Assembly (NCBI GenBank): GCA_022036555.1
Contig: CM039119.1
Location: 44,395,318 to 44,459,317, forward strand
Direction: 5' to 3'
Length of the DNA stretch: 64,000 nt
DNA from: Microstegium vimineum
Taxonomy: Eukaryota > Streptophyta > Magnoliopsida > Poales > Poaceae
Shown: positions 44,416 through 57,172 of the stretch, one piece after another
Numbering within the stretch: position 1 is the first letter of the stretch
How the letters are laid out: every line of letters starts with the position of its first letter
The notes under the pieces: model-generated
What the model was told of the DNA's origin: nothing
Database searches by the model: none
The model's input: only the letters and a program-made list of their open reading frames with translations
Program-made: the position numbers and the translations under genes

Positions 44416-46886
44416 CACTTTATATGAAGATCTTTTTAATAAGTAGTATATTATATAAAACAAAAGAGAAAAAACAAAAGAAGTGCAAAGTCGCGAGGCA
44501 AAGTAACTGTTTGCTGCAGCTGCACCGTGCTGCCGGATGGGGGCAGCTGCCTCCCCACGCCGCCACAAAGGAAACCACCGCCCCCGCTCCAAATATTCTC
44601 CCATATCATGCAACCTTTTGACCACTCCATCGGCCGGACCCGGCGACCCACACTAGGCACCACGCCGACGCATCATCGCCAGCCAGCCACCACTCCCCCT
44701 GCACCTGCACTGGCCATTGGCGAAAGCATGCAGCTCGTGCGATCTCTGCGACGGGATGAGCTTGCTCAACGCCATGTCCATGCCCCCCTCTTGCTGCTCG
44801 TGAGTCCAAAAGGCGACTGCACGAGTGACGAGTGTGAGCGCACGTATGCGGGACCAAAAGGAGCCAACCAGCACTTCTTTTGATCCGCCTTTGCCAGCAC
44901 AGCACAGCCTCTGAATCCTCTGATTGATTTTATCTGAAAGCAAAGGTGCATCGTCTTCTGCAGAGCTGAAGATACGCGCATTGTATGTACTACGTGCTGC
45001 TGCAGTTAACACTGGCAGTCTCTGACCTCTCCTCTGCTTCTGGCAGACAGCAGACAGGCCTGCAGATACCGTTTTGTATAACAGTCTGCGCATTTGCAAG
45101 CATCCTGTATTCCTGTGCTCTTCTCAGCTGTCCTCTGAAATACATACAGTACCTGGAGAATGTGAAACTGAAACCAGCATGCCCTGCCCTCGTTTGCAGA
45201 GATCAAATCAGGGGTAGACAATACTCGTACACATGTTTCTGCAATCTGAGACAGAGGCTTTCGTCGGTCCGTCTTTTGGGCTCGGATGGACGCTCGGTCA
45301 TGGGATTCCATCCAAAGCTGCCTGACCATGATGGCCTTTTCTTCTGCCGTCCGTGGTGACCAAAGTGCAATGTTGAATCAGCAAAGCTGTGTTCTCAAAG
45401 CCGGGGCTCCATGCAGCTCCAGCATTGGATTCAGTCCTCGACGCCATCTGCACCGTTCGATCGGACCCGGAGTCCCGCATCTCCGAATCTTGACCGGCCA
45501 ATATTTTATTTAATGGTGAAATTCATTTCGAGCCCTCAAAGTCGCTTTCTTTTCTCTCCCTCTTTTCTTGGGAGAAAGATGGTGTTTTTTCACCCCCTCG
45601 TGGAAAGTGAAGGACTCCTCAAGATCTACCCTCTGACAAAAGAGCAGCTGCAAAAACTGCAGCCATCGCCGGTGTCTGTAGTACTAGTAGTACGTGCCGC
45701 AAAGAAGTTGTTTGATACCAGAATTTTCTTCATCCTCCATCCAGCCAGGCAGCAGAGCAGCAAAAGAAATAAGACAAACAAATACGCCGAGTGAGCACAT
45801 CACATTCACAGATCACAGGCACAGCAGCAGAATGCAAAAAAACAAACACAAAAGAAAAAAGGATTGGGTGTCTGTCGTGGGACTCCAAGGTCATGCATGG
45901 CCTCATTTGTACATTATTAGGGCAAAGTATGGCATGGCATGGCCTGCCACAGACCATCAGGTATTGGTGCCGTGCAGCACCCCCATGCCATGGCCTGTCT
46001 GTGTGCCTGCTCTTGGAGTTGGAGGTCCATGGTCCATGTCCATGACATGTTGCCGTTTCACCTCAGCCAGCTTGCACATTGGTTGCTAGCTGTACTGGGT
46101 CTGGGTGGGCAACTCTAACTCCCTTCCAGAAACACTGAAAAGAAGGATCAAAGGATATGACAAACTGCCCCTGTTAATGGGTACTAGCACAATGATTCCC
46201 ATTAGCCACTACTGTTGACCACTATTCAAAAAAAAATTTAATTAGAATAATGTTGAACAACAATGATGCGGGTTGGTTTAACTTTATATGTATAATATTG
46301 TGTTATTCCTCCTAGGGGGCACGAAGCCAGGGAGTTTGCAACTTTGCATAGACTGGTGTCCGTCCTGCATATTCGCAGGTTGTGGATATTGTATTCTATG
46401 ATCAGTTCAAAATGTTAATTCCCTCATCTTAAACGAAAGCATATAGAACTAGGAGATCCTTATTAGCATGCATCTAGCTTGGCTAGCGGGAGATTTACAA
46501 TGACTCTATATATTGTCCAGATCAAACTTATAGTAACAGGTAGAAAAGCAGAGTTACTCAAACATGATTAAGCGAACAATTCTTGTTGTGGAGGAATAAA
46601 TAATATGCAAAGTTGAGTCATTCCTTGCAGTGCATGTCTACTTCCTACTGTGCTTTATATGCATGTAGTGAGCACCTAACCTACTCAGTTATATACTTCC
46701 AACAATCATGTGATGATGTACAGTCATTTGTTTGACATTGTGTGTTCATTGGCAAGGGAATTTTCAGTGTCAGACAACCCCTTAGCCCCTTACTGTGGCT
46801 GAGGCCTTTTCTGTCACAGAGTGGCAGTGGTAGCGACCATATGTCATACAGTATGTGCAAGCTCAGGTAGTAACAAAAAGCATATA
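44416..46886. other. Intergenic region without a recognised gene
   Basis: Mixed-composition sequence with several short ORFs on both strands, none with a recognisable domain or consistent splice structure. A distal regulatory region or unannotated transcript cannot be excluded by eye. Confidence 0.4.
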
Positions 46887-47088
46887 CTCTCTAAGTCCGA
46901 AATTAATTGACACTTTTAGTTTCCGTACGACAAATTTGACCAAATAAATTTATTAAAAAAACTAGATTCAAAGATCATTTCATTAATACTAATTATGTAT
47001 TATAAATATTTATAGTTTTAATATATACTTTATAAAAACTATTTCTTAGAAATTAAAAACGATAAATATTTTGGGACGGAGCGAGGAG
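46887..47088. mobile_element. Stowaway MITE
   Basis: A 202-bp element bounded by CTCTCTAAGTCCGAAATTA and the inverse TTTTGGGACGGAGCGAGGAG, with TA on each side (46885-46886, 47089-47090). Confidence 0.8.
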
Positions 47089-47269
47089 TATAGGTCAGTC
47101 GATCTGACCAGGTGCAACCTCTGATCTGACTGAGAATAACAGAGCAGAAACACAGGAGTGTAATCTGCTAAACCATACAGTACATCCAGGAGCAGGTAAA
47201 GTAAAACACAGAAACTCTAGAATCTTTAGTTTTTACTCTCTTCTCAAGCCAATTCAAATGGCAAAATTC

Positions 47270-47275
47270 TTTATT
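47270..47275 (-). terminator. Candidate poly(A) signal for the cyclin D gene
   Basis: AATAAA on the minus strand, about 840 bp beyond the stop codon. It would give a long 3' UTR. Closer, weaker signals may be used instead. Confidence 0.35.
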
Positions 47276-48110
47276 GATGCACAAACAAAGAAAGAAGAGA
47301 TACCAACAATTAGCAAGGGGCCCCCAAAAGCCTCATGCTTGGACAGTACTGTTAGCCCTGGAGATGGACAAATATTTCCCTCCAGAGCACTACCACACTA
47401 GCTAGGGCATATCCATGTGCCTCCCCATCACAGCAAAGCAAAGCATGCCTGCCCCCCTCAGCAGCGCATCAACAAAATACAAACAAAACACTCGGAAACA
47501 AACACTTTTTGCCCTCATGAATATGAACAGAAACTTTGCTGGCAGGGCTGCATCTTGGCAGGAGCCCTGACAGCCCGGCCCTTTGACCACCTCATTTAAC
47601 CCTACCAATCATCACCCATCCACCACAACTCATTGCCTCTTTCCCTCCTCTCCCTCTCCATGACTCCATCTGCTGCCATGGCTTCCTCGCTGACCAATCA
47701 ATGGTTGCTCTCTGCAGCTCTGCGTCGGGCCGTCGGGGGTTGAAGAAGCCCCACAGAGTGTTGCACAGCTAGCACAGAGAAACACGGATGTGTCTGTTGT
47801 AGCTGCCTTTCTCTCTCGTCACCTTCACAGACAGCATACTGGCTGGCGGTGCAGAGGCCAGAGGCGGCCATGATGGCTGGGCCGATCGATCAGGCAGAGC
47901 CCCCACCACCACTGAGAGGCGCGGCGTAGAGATCCAACCCCAAAAGAAGAGAACGAACAAATGGCAAAAAGGAAAAAAGAAAGAAAGAAAACAAAGAATC
48001 ACAAAGGGGAAAAAAACGACACCAAACTGCAAAGAAATCGATCAAACCCTGTTAATAAATCTGCCAAAAAAACCATGTAAATAATGCTATCTACTTGCGT
48101 CCTTGAGTGT

Positions 48111-50988
48111 TCACGTGGCCGTCGTCGGCGACGACCTCTTCCTCCTCTTGGCCGGGGGAGGCGATGAGGTGGTGGAGGAGGAGTGCGAGGACAGCACCTC
48201 ATCCGAGCAGCACAGGTTCACTGCTGCCATGGTCGTGCTGGCTACCCTTGTTGTCTGGGGGACGTTGCCTGCCACCAGCTGCCGCATCAGTCTGTAGCAG
48301 CTACTGATCCCTTCCTGTAGTATAGGCAAAAACAAAATAATGTCACGTATATACTTCCAAATTATAAAGTTACAAAATATATGGAGTGTAGTTACCTCTG
48401 CAAGGCCGATGCACCAGCTGACGGCAGCCCCAGGGCTGACGGACTCCAGGGACGGCGTCTCACCGGTGGCACAGAGCACGGCCGCTGCCGCCATTGATGA
48501 CGGACAGTGGTCCAAGAACTCGATGCCTGTGGCAAGCAGTTTCGCAGTTAGTACGACATTGGAGGTTGGAACTGCATACTCCACTGCAGCAGGAGCAGTG
48601 TATTACTATTACCATGCATTGCAGCCAGAATGACTTGTGTGGCCCGGGCAATGAGGCACCTGGTGTGCCTCCCTCCCGGATCGACCTTGCACGCGAAGAA
48701 GTCGATGAAGGTGAAGGGAGTAACCGAGCGGAGCCGCCAGTTGAGCGCCGTCAGGACGAGGAGCTCCATCCGCCCAACCGTCCCGGGCTCGAAGTCGTAT
48801 CTGCTGCTGCCCTCAACCTGCAATTATGCAATAATGCAAGGCACAATCAGTCAATAACCTTGTAATTAATATAATTAAGAGCTCATGAGTGCTAATATAA
48901 TGGGATTAAACATGTATGTAGCCATATATATATAGTGGCATGCATGGCAAGTACTAGTACTAGTGTCCTAACTAAGTAGCTAATAGTGTTGCCTTGCCTG
49001 TAGGTCCAGGAGGGAGGGCACGAGGGTCTCCTCCATCTTGGCAGCCAGGGAGAGGCAGGTCACGGCCAGCAGCTGCATCGCCCACCCGTCCTCCTCCTGC
49101 TGCGTGCATTCATGGAGAAACGCACAAAAACACCGCAATGAATATGCATGCTGGAGCAAGGATCCACGAAACCAAGGACAGATCATGCATATGTTCGATA
49201 TTCTTGCATTGCATTGCATCTCCTGCTCTTTTACTATGTGATGAAACATGATAAACTCCCAAACTTTAAATTCCGAAACTATTTGTTTGTTGACATGGCA
49301 TGGAACACAAGGACACACCGAGATAAGCTAGGTCATGTAGGGCCATCAAGATTTTGATAGGGATGTCGTTCACATGGCAACCACAGAGAGAGGTGGTCAT
49401 GCATTTGTGAAGACCACATACATTGATTGTTATTGCCTACTACATACTCCTTCGGAGGTCATCTTTAAGAGTTATTGTGCTATAACATGAGGAGATGGAG
49501 CCATGGAGGACATCAGGAGCTAGCTTAGGAGCAAGTTAGACAAGAAAGAAACACTGTTACAATAGCACTCTAATATAACCAACCATTACCGTGGAGAACA
49601 AACACGTATGTACGGATTTGAGAAAGATATGTTACTTCCAACAAAGGTTGGTGAGGCCTTCAGTTTCAGTTTCAGTCAAAGCAGAATCTGGATAGGATAA
49701 CCTTATTATCTTAGTGTAAATCCCTGAAGTTTCAGAGGGTGACCTCAGCATGGCATGGCCCATGCTTGGTTGCTTTGCTTTTACAGTGGAGTCCTATAGT
49801 ATATATATTCTATGGTTGATTGTTGTTTCATGTAAACATATATAAATCCACAAGAGCATGTGTTCAGTTCAGGAAAACAGCAGCACGCAGCAGACAGCAC
49901 AAGGCAACAAAAGTCAGAAAAATAATGCTGAAGTTTCAACCAGGGCAGGTGCCGCATATGACTTAGGGGTGTACGGTTTCAGGGGGCAGGTGCCGCATAT
50001 GACTTAGGGGTGTACGGTTCCAGGGACTAAAAAAAATTCTCCAGTCACATTGATATCTAGACACTAATTAGGAGTATTAGATATAGACTATTTATAAAAC
50101 TAATTTGTCAGTCAAAGACTATTTTACGAAACAAATCTATTGATATAAAATAGTCTATGATTTGATAATATATTGCTACAGTAAACATATATTAATGATG
50201 GATTAATTAGACTTAATAGATTCGTCTCGTGAAGTACTACTTGACGTTGTAATTAGTTTTATAATATAAATTATATTTAATTTATTAATTGGTACCAAAC
50301 ATCTGATATGACAAGTGACTAAAAATAAATCAGACAACCAAACACCCCTTCGCTTGGTATCTATACAGTGAGAGATGCGTCAGTGAGACCACTTTGCAGT
50401 GTTTACAGCTAGCCTGCAGCTGCTGCTTGTGTTCTTTTCCTCTCCTTTGGTTCAGATCAGAATGAATTCAGATAAAACTACTCCTACCACCATCACCCCA
50501 CTGCACGCAGCGCACCCCACAGCAGTCACAGTTGCAAGCCAGGCAGGGCCATGGATGCTGGATGGATGGAATTAAAAAAATGTGGATAGAATAGAATGGG
50601 ACGACGAGGTGATGGATGGCGAGGCACACACAATGATAAGGTGTGTTCCACACACGATGATAAAAGCGTCAGGCTTGCGCGAAAGCACGGCTGCAAAGGC
50701 AAAAGACCCCCTCCTCGCTCTGTCTTGAGTGCATAAACAAAATCCCTTGTCACTGTAGCTGCCCCCTTCATTCTGTTTAGGGGTAGGAAGGTAATTAGAC
50801 GGCCGGATGCTTATAATTGATTAGTTAATCCACGCGGACACGCTCCTCCAAATCCTTTCTTTTTCCACACCAACATCAGCACTATAGTGCACTTTGAGCA
50901 TCAACTTCCCACTGACAGACACCACACGCAAACACACTGTGTGTGTGTGTGACACCATATGTCTACGATTTCCAAGGCCACCACCATG

Positions 50989-51029
<41 letters not shown>

Positions 51030-51797
51030 GATAAAGAATTATGGTGCTCATGACATGCGTTGCTAGCTAGCTAATGATATTTATAAGGAAGGATGCAATT
51101 AATTAAATATAGTAAATATAGCTAGTGTGCCGTGTGTGGCGAAAAGAGGAATGGCGGCTGCGGCGGCGGGGGCCACAAACACAAGGAGCTTACCGGCAAA
51201 CGGTGGAGAGAGAGGAACCGGTCCATGTAGTTGACGGCGAGGTAGGCTGTCAATGGAAGAAATCCATAGTGCTCTTGGACCTGATTGATGGCGATGAAGA
51301 AGAAGTTTAGTGAGAGATAACTAACAAGACATATACATAAGATAAGGGATGAGATTATTGCTTGCTGCAGGTGGCTTGCTGAGCCAATATATACACATGC
51401 ATCCTCTCTGCAAACTAATAAGACTAGAGCATCACGAAGAGCATGCATATGGTCAAACATATATGTGGTGAGTGTGTATGGCCTTTCTCGCGACAGATCG
51501 TGTCACCTTGAGAATCCATGCAACCGACTCGGCCCGTACGGCGGGGTCGATGGACCTGGACCGGAGCCTGTCGGGATAATCCGGCCTCGGCGAGTACTGG
51601 GCCTCGCCGCCGATGAGTTCAGCGATGGAGGCCGCCGACTCCTCCTCGACCGCGGAGCAGCACCCGTCGTCGTCGTCTTCATCGCCGCCGCCATCCCCTG
51701 CGGCGTCGCACAACAGGGTGCTGCCGGTGGCGGCGGCGTCGAAGACGAAGGCGGCTGCGGCGTCCTCGGCGCAGAGGAGGTAGGCGTCGTCCGGCAT
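48111..51797 (-). CDS. D-type cyclin, six exons, 338 aa
   Basis: G1 cyclin that activates cyclin-dependent kinase to phosphorylate retinoblastoma-related protein in the nucleus. Exons (minus): 51797-51507, 51280-51194, 49096-48998, 48817-48613, 48526-48396 and 48314-48111; all phases join. The N-terminus MPDDAYLLCAEDA has the LxCxE retinoblastoma-binding motif (LLCAE). The cyclin box runs from SVAWILK (about residue 91) through YLAVNYMDRFLSLHRLP and LLAVTCLSLAAKMEETLVPS. The C-terminal fold has RMELLVLTALNWRLRSVTPF and FLDHCPSS. The tail is Ser/Thr/Pro-rich with a basic AKRRKR, compatible with a nuclear signal. Intron 3 uses a GC donor. Intron 2 is 2.1 kb and filled with repeats. The subgroup (CYCD1, 2 or 3) cannot be fixed by eye. 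The acceptor of exon 3 could also be three bases upstream (extra Gln). Confidence 0.95.
49943..50025. repeat. 41-bp tandem duplication in cyclin D intron 2
   Basis: 'gggcaggtgccgcatatgac' and the 21 bases after it occur twice in a row with a 41-bp offset and nearly identical sequence. It directly adjoins a MITE. Confidence 0.9.
50023..50345. mobile_element. Common grass MITE in cyclin D intron 2
   Basis: An AT-rich element of the widespread grass type starting 'gggactaaa', with 'gacactaattaggagtatta', 'tgctacagtaaacatatatt' and 'ttaatagattcgtctcgtga' in the middle, and the inverse 'tgactaaaaataaatc' at the end. The ends have diverged, so the borders and superfamily are approximate. Confidence 0.65.
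50992..51025. repeat. (TA)17 microsatellite in cyclin D intron 2
   Basis: An uninterrupted AT dinucleotide run, with a short (GT)n run about 50 bp to the left (50937-50951). It is probably length-polymorphic. Confidence 0.95.
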
Positions 51798-52014
51798 GCC
51801 GCCGGCCTGGCGGTGGGTCCCGTGGTCACTGGGCGGCCATTGCTGTCGTGCCCAAGGGGAGCTAGCTTAGCTAGTGGGCGGCGTGGTGGTGGTGGCGCAT
51901 GCAGAGAGACAATGGCAGTGTGGCAGGGCAGGCGCGCGCGCGGCGAGGGTGGCCGGTCAGATCAGCGTGAGCGATCGATGTGAGAGCACTTACTAGTAGT
52001 AGTAGAGGATATAC

Positions 52015-52021
52015 CTATATA
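52015..52021 (-). promoter_or_regulatory. Candidate TATA box of the cyclin D gene
   Basis: The minus strand reads TTTTATATAGG about 220 bp upstream of the ATG. It is the best TATA-like word near the gene and would give a 5' leader of about 190 nt. Confidence 0.45.
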
Positions 52022-55000
52022 AAACTAGCTCGCCTAGCTACTGCCACTACACTAGCTACTAGATTAGCCAGCTATCCTCACTACCAAAATATCAAACTTC
52101 ATGGCACTGCCAATACAGACTCTATTGTAGAGTCTAAACATATTTATTATTTCGAATATTGTGGACTTGGAGTCTTGGTTTTTCATTATCTCTCTTCAAT
52201 AAATATACTGACACATCAGCAAAATACCATAAGTAAGTGATAATAAATAGTCTTGGACTCTATGTTAGAGTCTAGCATTGGGAGCGCCCTGAGGTGGGCT
52301 TCTTCTAGTGTTTTGGTAGTTAAAAATTTAGTACAAACTTTCTCTACTAAATGTTTCTTTGTGAAATTCTTATATGATATGATTGGTGGTAGTGTTTTTA
52401 TTACTACTTAAAACACTAAGAAAATTTCACCATTTTGATAGTGCGTACCGTGTAGATTTATTTCAATTTTATGGACCAATTTATCAGTTATAATATATTA
52501 TTTTTCATAACAAAATAACGTCAATTGAATCATAGAAATCATCAGCCGAATAAAATGATCATCATATATTAATGTACTAGCTAGTAGAGAGTGAGGTTTT
52601 GTACGACTTTATCCTTGTGCTGTATATGGTATGGTAAAAAGAAATCAGCCGTATGAATATATATAAGTAGGGAATGATTGGTAAAAGGAACCGTCTCATC
52701 GCCCTCTTTTATACATGTGCACCAGCCATCCTCTCTAGAGAATTTGCCGACCAAAGGCTCCACATGGCAGTGACGTTTGCGATCAATGACAGTTCTGAAA
52801 GGGAGTAATAATAGCATAGGCGACCCAACCAGTGGTGAATTATATCTTCCTGTCGCCGTTAATCCTTTTTTCTCCAGACAGACGTTGATTTTCGCGAGCG
52901 TGACTGCTGGCTTAGCTCTTGCGACTTTGATGGATCGATATATAGTCGTCGTGTGGTCACATACACGGAACAGCATTCTCAGACGAACAAAATTTGGGCT
53001 TCTCTCCAAACTCCCAAGAATGTGACATGCTGTTGGGTCCAGAGGGAGGGGGTCGGCATGCCTGCAGGCAGCAGGCTGCAGCACGGCGGCCGGCCATGAG
53101 CATGATTGGAGCACGGATGGTCAAGATCTACTCGAGCCAGGGGGGAGATCCGATCTGATCTATCGTCTGTTGGCCTTGTGGATACGGCCTACTGCTCATA
53201 CTACAGAAGAGGAGAGGAGGGAGCAGTACTGCTACTACTACCGATCAATCCGGCCGGCAGAGCAGCAGAGAAGGATAAGACACAGTAACAGCTCACAAAA
53301 CACAAGGGATGAGGGGAAATGGGGAATGATGGATATGGCTTTGCTGGCTCGCCGTGTCGTATACTCCCTTTATCCCAAAAAAAAAGTCGTTCTCGCTTTC
53401 TAAAAATTTAACAAATTTTAATTTTGATCAACTATATTTAACAAAATATTAATATTTATGATACATAATCAGTATCATTAGATAGATCTTTGAATATAAT
53501 TTAATACTAAACTTATTTAGAGATATAAATGTTACACATATTTTCTATAAATCTAACCAAAGTTAAAAAAGTTTGACTAGCACACTTCCTATAGCGACTC
53601 TTTTTTTAGGACGGAGGAAGTACATGGCAGCAGCAGCATGGGAAGCAAGCTAAGGCCTCCGATCCGATCCGAACGGATTTCATATGAGCTGAGCAGTAGT
53701 ACGTCCAGTAACTTGGCTCAGCTGTAATTCAGGTGTATGACAGTATATACAGATCGAGCAAAAGATACAGTGATTGCGTATGTATGTATGTATACGGTAG
53801 TATGCCCGTGCAATCGTACGTATGACTGATGTGGACCAAAAAGAAATACAGGAAGGCAGCCATTTACAGCTACTACTGTAGATCCACCACATCCATATAC
53901 GAACGGAGTGGTCACCATATATACGGACAACACAGGTACCTTTGTTGGGATTCAGGTATCAGGGTAGTATGCTTCTTGCATTGAGAATTTATGACTCTGC
54001 AAGCAATGAACGAACCAGCCACTGCACGTATATCATACCTAGGAGCCTGTACAAATAAATTCACGTGCCCTACCACCATTTTTTTTTTTTTTTGCGACTA
54101 GCCCTACCACCATGTACCAAGAACGATCGATGGCATGGATTTCCACCAACTCCGGCCGTCGATCTCTGAGAATGGATTATCCACGGCACAGATGCGAAGA
54201 GCGTAGGAATGGCAAAAGGGGAGGACCATACCTGCACGGCTGCACTGCACACATATCTTACCGTGTCACGTACATGGGACCCGGACCGGTATTACAACTG
54301 CTCACGGGCCACGGCACGGCACGCCATCTCCAGAGGTCCAGAGAGGTGCTGCTGCCCAAGACGATAGCCACCCACCATAACTCCCCTCACTCACTCCATG
54401 GATCGTGAAGCTCCGATCCGGCCAACGCACGGCCGATCCGTCAGAGGAGAGCAGGGAGCGAGGCAGCCATCTTCACAGACGCTGCTTCCTCTACCACGCA
54501 TCATTCAGCTCCAGGATCAGGCCCTTTGAATGGCATGGACCCGGACCGCCAGACGGCCGGCCAACCCATCCTCCCGCCAACGTGGCACCACCATTGACGC
54601 GGATGCCATGGCCTTCAAAGCTCCGGCTCCATCTCCATCGACCATTTTGCAGTTTGGACAGGCGTTGAACCGGTCAGCGGCTGTCCGTCCTGAGAGGCAC
54701 AGCAAATCATCCCGAGTGAGGAGTTAAGTGAAGGTCCAGGACCTGTGGAGTGTGGAGGATGTCATCGGGGATTCCCGTGCTTACGTCGCACCAAGGAGTG
54801 ACTTCAATTTTGGGTTGGTGGCAGGCAGGCGCCATCTGCAAGCTTGTGATTTTTGTGACCTGCGTGCAAGCATGACATGGCAAAGGATCAAGTGGTCACA
54901 GTGGTAATGGCAAAATGGCCTGCCCTGCCCTGCCTGCAACATTGGTAAATATAGAGTGTGCAACTAGTTGCTGGAAAAAGTTTCAATCATGCACTCTCGG

Positions 55001-55159
55001 GTGGGGGAAAAAAAGGAAAATCACGCCTTCATCACAACAAGCGGGACCAAAATTTTGTGTCACAAGAGCTTGGAATGACTAGTCTAGAGTTCTATACCTC
55101 AAGTCTACTGTAAAATAGTGAAAGATGAAAGGTACAGGTACACCCAACAAGAACTAGTG
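52022..55159. other. Intergenic region between cyclin D and the PRIN2-like gene
   Basis: Holds the upstream region of the cyclin gene, one Stowaway MITE and scattered short ORFs without recognisable products. The proximal part after 53650 is GC-richer but shows no coherent exon. Confidence 0.5.
53364..53620. mobile_element. Stowaway MITE
   Basis: A 257-bp element with left TIR CTCCCTTTATCCCAAAAAAA and inverse right TIR TTTTTTTAGGACGGAGGAAG, with TA on both sides (53362-53363, 53621-53622). Its interior closely follows the element at 13462-13719. Confidence 0.88.
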
Positions 55160-56523
55160 CTAGTATTCTCCAGTCCAGGCCTTCCAATCCTTGTCGATGT
55201 TCTTTTCAGCCCATGCTATTGCTGCCCGTGCCGCTTGAGGTGCGCCAGGGAGCCCCCTCTCTTTGATCTCACCCTTCATGTCCAGGAATGGGTGAACCAG
55301 GAGCGTCCCAGGTCCACAGTAATCATTCTCCAAGAATGTCCCTAAGATCTGGCAGTGAGAGTAGCCATATGTTGTTAGTGCTTTCTATAGTTTAATAACT
55401 CGTGTACAAGTCTAGTGTTATCGTATCAAAGATCAAGTTGTTCTGTTGCCTAGATAAAAATTGAGGAACATGCTAACAAACCCAAACAGACCAATGATTT
55501 AATTCAAATTAGGTTGTAATAACTGGGTAAAGCGCCTCATTCTTCTCATATGAATACCATAGTTACTATAACATTAACTGACAAACAATTGCCTGAATTC
55601 TTTATCTAAAAAAACAGTTGCCTGAATTTACATGCCTACCACCACATAACTTGCATGCTTCACCGTCTATGTCATCTGCAAAAGGTCTTCTACTCTTAGA
55701 CAGTTTGATGGAAGCTAAGCAAAGACTTTTTTGGACTGCACTAAACTGCCAATATATAGCACAAAAGTATAAGGAACATATTATGCATACACTTCTGAAC
55801 CGTGAACTTTCATGGACAAACATTTTGCATCCTTCAGAGACAAAACACCGACTTTTCAAGCCCCATTCCACAATTAATTCAGGAGATCACCTTTTAAGGT
55901 CCTCACTAATTTCCCTAACACATTTGTTCAACTCGATGCTAATTTGTGAAAGAAAAATTTGTGATTCCAACTCTCGACTCAATTCAATTAGTATAAAGCA
56001 AGAGCTCTCGTCATTTCTATTTCTAAGAATTAGACCAATTATGCATTTGGAATTCAGGAATTGGATACATGCCTCGGTGCAGATATCAACGATCTCCTCG
56101 ACATGGTCCCCGAAGTAGTCCTCTTTCTTCTGCTCCAGCCGCCACGCCATGTGCTCTCTGAACTTGCTCGTTTCCTGAAACACCCCCAAAAGATTGTTTG
56201 ACATCAGAAAAATAACCACAGAGCAGAAGCACAAGTCTTCGTTCCGACTCAGTAGGAGTAGGAGGAAGGGGAAGGGGCGGTGAGAGACTGACCTGCTCGG
56301 CAAACTCCGGGATGGGGTCCGGGAACTTGTAGTCCTCGTACCCCGCGTTCTTGGCCCGGCGGCACACGAACTTCCCCGGGCACGGCCGGCGGCTGCGCAG
56401 CCGGAGCCCCATCGCCGCCGAGCGCTGCGTGGGGAAGACCAACTGCGCGGGCGAGCAGGAGCCGTGAGCCAGGAGTTGAGGGTTCAAGGCAGCGGCCGCG
56501 GCGACCCATGCCCTCGTCGCCAT
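55160..56523 (-). CDS. Plastid-targeted protein, probably PRIN2-like (PLASTID REDOX INSENSITIVE 2), 173 aa
   Basis: Exons (minus): 56523-56293, 56174-56073 and 55348-55160; phases are all 0 and the frame ends at TAG (55160-55162). Residues 1-45 are rich in Ala, Ser and Arg with few acids, like a chloroplast transit peptide. The mature part reads YKFPDPIPEFAEQETSKFRE, then DHVEEIVDICTEILGTFLEN, GPGTLLVHPFLDMKGEI, GLPGAPQAARAAIAWAEKN and ends WKAWTGEY. I recognise this as the small conserved plant family of PRIN2, a nucleoid protein that supports plastid-encoded RNA polymerase in a redox-dependent way. Conserved cysteines occur before the core (CPGKFVC) and in ICTE. The gene name is from memory of the family and less certain than the gene itself. 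Intron 2 has a GC donor. Confidence 0.85.
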
Positions 56524-57047
56524 CGCCGGTGAGCGCCCGCGCTCGCCACTGGGTTCGTCTTACGCTTTGGCTGTCCCCGAAGCCCTGACACGGTCTGCAC
56601 TCCTTATCTGTTCTTCCCGTGCCGATGTTGGTTGGGCTGTGCCGTCAGATCCCAAATGAAAGGCTGGGATTGCGTCATTGCCCTACGGTAACCTGTCTGC
56701 AATAACCCATAACTTTTTTTTTTTGCAATAACCCATAGGCCATAGACGGACACTTGCATTTGAGCGAACACAAATGGATCCCAAATGTGCCGCAGGATGC
56801 ACTGCCACATTTTATATTTTAACACCGCGTCTGTAATAAATGTGGAGCGAGTTTCAAAAAAAATAAATGTGCAGCAGAATGCACTCCCAGGTGGTAAATA
56901 AAAGCAGGCAATGCTAACCCAACCACGATTCGCCTTGAAATGCTTTTTTTTTTTTTGGAATCACCATGAAATGGTTGTGCCACAATGTTTCCAACTAGGC
57001 CATAAAAACAGAAATGTTATTTGCCAATCAAGGTTAACCTAGTTTAG

Positions 57048-57053
57048 TTTATT
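57048..57053 (-). terminator. Candidate poly(A) signal of SDH7
   Basis: AATAAA on the minus strand about 120 bp beyond the SDH7 stop codon, a normal plant spacing. Confidence 0.5.
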
Positions 57054-57172
57054 TTTACATGGTACGATTGATCACTAAAAACAGGAAGTGATAGAATGCC
57101 AGTTTATGCTGATGAATCACTTCCCGTAACAATTGTGCCCCCACATGGGCCCCCACATGATGGTGTTTTCCT

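Noticed and set aside
44395..46089. Several overlapping ORFs of 60-150 codons left of the cyclin gene
   Set aside because: No domain, no consistent splicing and overlap on both strands.
48494..48865. Plus-strand 123-codon ORF
   Set aside because: Antisense to cyclin D exons 4 and 5, whose frames and splice sites are well supported.
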